Shown one piece after another: positions 6,276 through 8,284 of a stretch of 8,284 bases of DNA. The position numbers were made by a program, and so were the translations under genes. Under the pieces are notes generated by a model. That model saw only the letters and a list, made by a program, of their open reading frames with translations, did not search any database and was not told where the DNA came from. Every line of letters begins with the position of its first letter. Within the stretch, counting starts at the first letter, position 1. Origin of the DNA: Spirochaetaceae bacterium (GTDB taxonomy: Bacteria; Spirochaetota; Spirochaetia; DSM-2461); contig JAEINM010000161.1 of the NCBI GenBank assembly GCA_016342385.1, forward strand, positions 1-8,284, in the 5' to 3' direction.

Positions 6276-6578
6276 CTAATCGATATCTTCGTTAACCGAT
6301 TCCAGATAGGGAATATTTTCAGATTGTTTTTCCGAAAATGTTGTCTCTCCGGAAGCCTTTGTTGAAAGCTCCAGGATATTCAGAAGTATCTCTTCCTGCT
6401 TGATAAGCGAACTGTTCTGTTGTTCCAGTAGTTCTATTCTTTCGGCCTGTTGTGTCAGAGCTTCAAATAGTGGGTTTACAACATAATCACTTTCACTGTC
6501 TTCAACGACGAAAAGAGTATTGATTTTTCCATTTAATAATACATTGTGAATCATTTTTAAGATCGTACCAGTTCTCAT
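6276..6578 (-). CDS. Small protein of unknown function with predicted coiled coil
   Basis: I do not recognise this 100-residue protein. The N-terminal part (1-35) looks like a small mixed alpha/beta unit: an amphipathic segment RTGTILKMIHNVLLNGKI, then a hydrophobic strand TLFVVED. Residues of about 36-72 form a leucine-rich amphipathic helix with heptad-like spacing (LTQQAERIELLEQQNSSLIK), and the end is polar and acidic. There is no signal peptide or membrane helix, so it is probably cytoplasmic and may oligomerise. The ATG at 6578 has only a weak AAAGAA just upstream. An alternative TTG at 6590 would add four residues (MFKE) but has no visible Shine-Dalgarno. It is a real gene rather than a shadow: nothing overlaps it, a good -10 box (6623-6628) precedes it, and it ends at a terminator. 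It converges on the coiled-coil gene and diverges from the acyl-CoA synthetase gene. Confidence 0.75.
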   Translation of the reverse strand: MRTGTILKMIHNVLLNGKINTLFVVEDSESDYVVNPLFEALTQQAERIELLEQQNSSLIKQEEILLNILELSTKASGETTFSEKQSENIPYLESVNEDID

Positions 6579-6619
6579 TTCTTTAAACAATTATGAAATG
6601 AGATAAAAATAGAAATAAA

Positions 6620-6647
6620 TTGATTATATTAAGTTATCGACTATATG
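6620..6647 (+). promoter_or_regulatory. Candidate promoter for the acyl-CoA synthetase gene
   Basis: TTGATT (6620-6625) and TATATG (6642-6647) are separated by 16 bases, with four of six consensus matches each. The start codon follows about 50 bases later. The -35 box overlaps the minus-strand TATAAT at 6623-6628, so polymerase binding in the two directions would be mutually exclusive if both are real. Confidence 0.35.
6623..6628 (-). promoter_or_regulatory. Candidate -10 box for the small minus-strand gene
   Basis: Read on the minus strand this is a perfect TATAAT, 45 bases before the ATG at 6578. With a 17-base spacer, the -35 position on that strand reads AATACA, which matches consensus only in its last three bases. 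Transcription may therefore rely on the AT-rich upstream DNA or an activator. The region is AT-rich, so a chance match is possible. Confidence 0.45.
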
Positions 6648-6695
6648 TATTTTCTACAAAAAGCTTCATAAATATAAGTAATAATAAGGATGTAA

Positions 6696-8284
6696 ATGAT
6701 GATCGATTTTAAAAGCCTGGTTGAGATACCCTTTAAAACCGCAGAAGATTTTCCCTCTAGGATTTCTCATAAAATACGGATAGGGAATTCCTTTCTTGAA
6801 AAAACATATAAAGAACTGGCACTGGATATAAAAGCCTGTGGTGCCGCATTTCATAAATTGGGAATAAAAACGGGTGATCATGTTTCTTTTTTTGTGTGCA
6901 ACCGCTATGAATGGATTGTTGCAGACTTTGCCTTGATGCTTATTTCAGCTGTTTCTGTTCCAAGAGGATCTGATACCACAGAAAAGGAACAGCAGTTTCT
7001 TTTTAATCATTCCGATTCAAATAACCTCATACTTGAAAATACCGAGCAGCTGAAAGCACTTCTTGAAGTTTTTACAGAAAAGGAAATTGAAAGATGTGTG
7101 AATATTATAATAATTGATGATGGATTGTTATCGGATTTTGATGATCATATACAATCCAAAATACATTTTTATGAAAGCATTGTGAGCGAAGGACGTGAAA
7201 TCGTTCAGTCAGACGCAGATCAAACGGAGGAGTTCCTTTCGAATATCTCTGCCGAAGAGACTGTAACAATTGTCTATACATCAGGTACTACAGGAAATCC
7301 TAAAGGGGTTATGCTGAATCACAGGAATTTCCTGCAGCAGGTTTTTGCCAATACCGAGAGACTCCAGGTTAACCGCGATGAGCAGGAGACAACGGTTGTT
7401 ATGCTTCCCTCATGGCATGTCTTTGAAATGGCATTTGAATATGTCGGTTTGTATCTGGGATTGATGTTTGTCTATTCCTCTCCTATGAGATTTGCCTCAG
7501 ATCTGGCAAATTTTCGTCCTCATCTGATTATTTCTGTACCGCGTATATGGGAATCTATTTATCAGAAAATCATCAAGGCCATCGGACAGATGTCGGGATT
7601 AAAGAAATTTATTATTTTTTCTCTCATTAAGCACAATCAGAGATATATATACTCCTCTCTCTATTTAAAAGGGGCTTACCTGTCTTTTAGGAACAGGACT
7701 GCTTTGAGAAGATTTGTATCTGCTGTCAAGCACAGGTTCAGAAAAGGTACAAATTTTCTTCAGCATAAAGCAGCGGAGAAGTTATTTACCAGTTTCCAGG
7801 CAAAAGTGGGAGGCCGTCTGCGGGTCGCTGTCTGTGGTGCCGGCTCGCTACCGCTTTATCTCGATGAACTGTTTAACTCTATAGGAATTCCCATTGTCAA
7901 TGCCTACGGTATGACTGAGACCTCACCAGGGCTGCTTTCTCGTCAGATCCATCGCAATACATATGGTTCTACAGGGGTTCCTTTTGAAAACACAGAAATT
8001 AAGTTAGTGAAAGAGGATGGAACAGAACCGGCAGTCGGTGAAAAGGGGATTCTCTATGCACGGGGACCTCAGGTTATGAAAGGTTATTATAAAAATCCCA
8101 AAGCTACTGAAGCCGTGCTCGATTCTCAGGGTTGGATGAATACGGGAGATATCGCCGTCCAGTCAGAAAACGGGGAATATGTTATTGTAGGACGTTTTAA
8201 AGATACCATTGTACTGTCAGGTGGAGAGAATGTGGAACCGGAAAATATTGAATCAAAAATGAAAGAGAGCACTTATATTGATCA
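6696..8284 (+). CDS. AMP-forming long-chain acyl-CoA (or acyl-ACP) synthetase, 3' end outside window
   Basis: The frame stays open for 529 codons to the window edge; full-length family members are about 600-640 residues. It belongs to the adenylate-forming (ANL) superfamily, which activates a fatty acid with ATP to acyl-AMP and then transfers it to a thiol. Visible motifs are the phosphate loop YTSGTTGNPKG (194-204), the substrate-side LPSWHVFEMAFEY, the adenine motif NAYGMTET (402-409), TGD (483-485) and the hinge GRFKDTIV with Arg500 and Asp503, followed by GGENVEP (509-515). The catalytic C-terminal lysine motif lies beyond the window. A basic stretch around NRTALRRFVSAVKHRFRKG, before the GAGSLP loop, is typical in place for long-chain enzymes and may contact membrane. 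AAGGA (6686-6690) serves either ATG 6696 or the adjacent in-frame ATG 6699. It stands apart from the left-hand genes, with its own candidate promoter. Acyl-CoA versus acyl-ACP as product is not decidable here. Confidence 0.92.
   Translation, partial: MMIDFKSLVEIPFKTAEDFPSRISHKIRIGNSFLEKTYKELALDIKACGAAFHKLGIKTGDHVSFFVCNRYEWIVADFALMLISAVSVPRGSDTTEKEQQFLFNHSDSNNLILENTEQLKALLEVFTEKEIERCVNIIIIDDGLLSDFDDHIQSKIHFYESIVSEGREIVQSDADQTEEFLSNISAEETVTIVYTSGTTGNPKGVMLNHRNFLQQVFANTERLQVNRDEQETTVVMLPSWHVFEMAFEYVGLYLGLMFVYSSPMRFASDLANFRPHLIISVPRIWESIYQKIIKAIGQMSGLKKFIIFSLIKHNQRYIYSSLYLKGAYLSFRNRTALRRFVSAVKHRFRKGTNFLQHKAAEKLFTSFQAKVGGRLRVAVCGAGSLPLYLDELFNSIGIPIVNAYGMTETSPGLLSRQIHRNTYGSTGVPFENTEIKLVKEDGTEPAVGEKGILYARGPQVMKGYYKNPKATEAVLDSQGWMNTGDIAVQSENGEYVIVGRFKDTIVLSGGENVEPENIESKMKESTYID

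Noticed and set aside
6690..6695. ATG-TAA start-stop pair just before the synthetase start
   Set aside because: It overlaps the Shine-Dalgarno and encodes only one codon; probably incidental, although it could slightly tune initiation.
6666..6881. Minus-strand open frame of 71 codons opposite the start of the acyl-CoA synthetase gene
   Set aside because: It overlaps the synthetase start and its ribosome binding site, and its product (aromatic-rich, no motif) looks like a shadow.

Overview
The window looks like chromosomal DNA of a free-living member of the Spirochaetota (Spirochaetales). The main reason is a 1,237-residue membrane-anchored coiled-coil protein with a small C-terminal helical domain. 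It matches the SpiroCoCo family of very long coiled-coil proteins, which is characteristic of spirochaetes. Base composition is moderately AT-rich and coding density is high. I see no insertion sequence, CRISPR array, rRNA or tRNA gene, or phage gene. The assignment rests on recognition by eye, not on a database search.

Left part (1-1621): the end of an ExbB/TolQ/MotA-type proton channel gene, a complete exbD/tolR-like gene and a complete tonB-like gene. They are packed as one operon, with a 4-base gap and then a 1-base stop/start overlap (TGATG). Together they would form an inner-membrane motor that uses proton flow to move a periplasm-spanning transducer. The TonB-like protein is unusual: its spacer is acidic and Ser/Thr-rich, and a segment of about 95 residues that I do not recognise precedes the TonB C-terminal fold.

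Middle (1622-6275): a 176-base gap holds a weak candidate promoter and a short sequence able to fold into a branched RNA. Then come a HAD-superfamily hydrolase (218 aa) and, 17 bases later, the giant SpiroCoCo-like gene. The two probably share a transcript. The giant protein has one N-terminal membrane helix, a coiled coil with no proline in its first 1,095 residues, and a C-terminal helix-turn-helix-like domain. That domain recalls the tail of the flagellar-export activator SwrB and related domains. A strong bidirectional terminator ends this unit.

Right part (6276-8284): a small unrecognised gene on the minus strand (about 100 aa) converges on that terminator. A 117-base AT-rich region carries candidate divergent, partly overlapping promoters. 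To its right, reading out of the window, is an AMP-forming acyl-CoA/acyl-ACP synthetase of the long-chain type, cut off before its last catalytic motif.

I do not see a clear new defence or mobile system. The best leads are the giant coiled-coil protein, the folded leader before the HAD gene, the odd TonB spacer and the small minus-strand gene.
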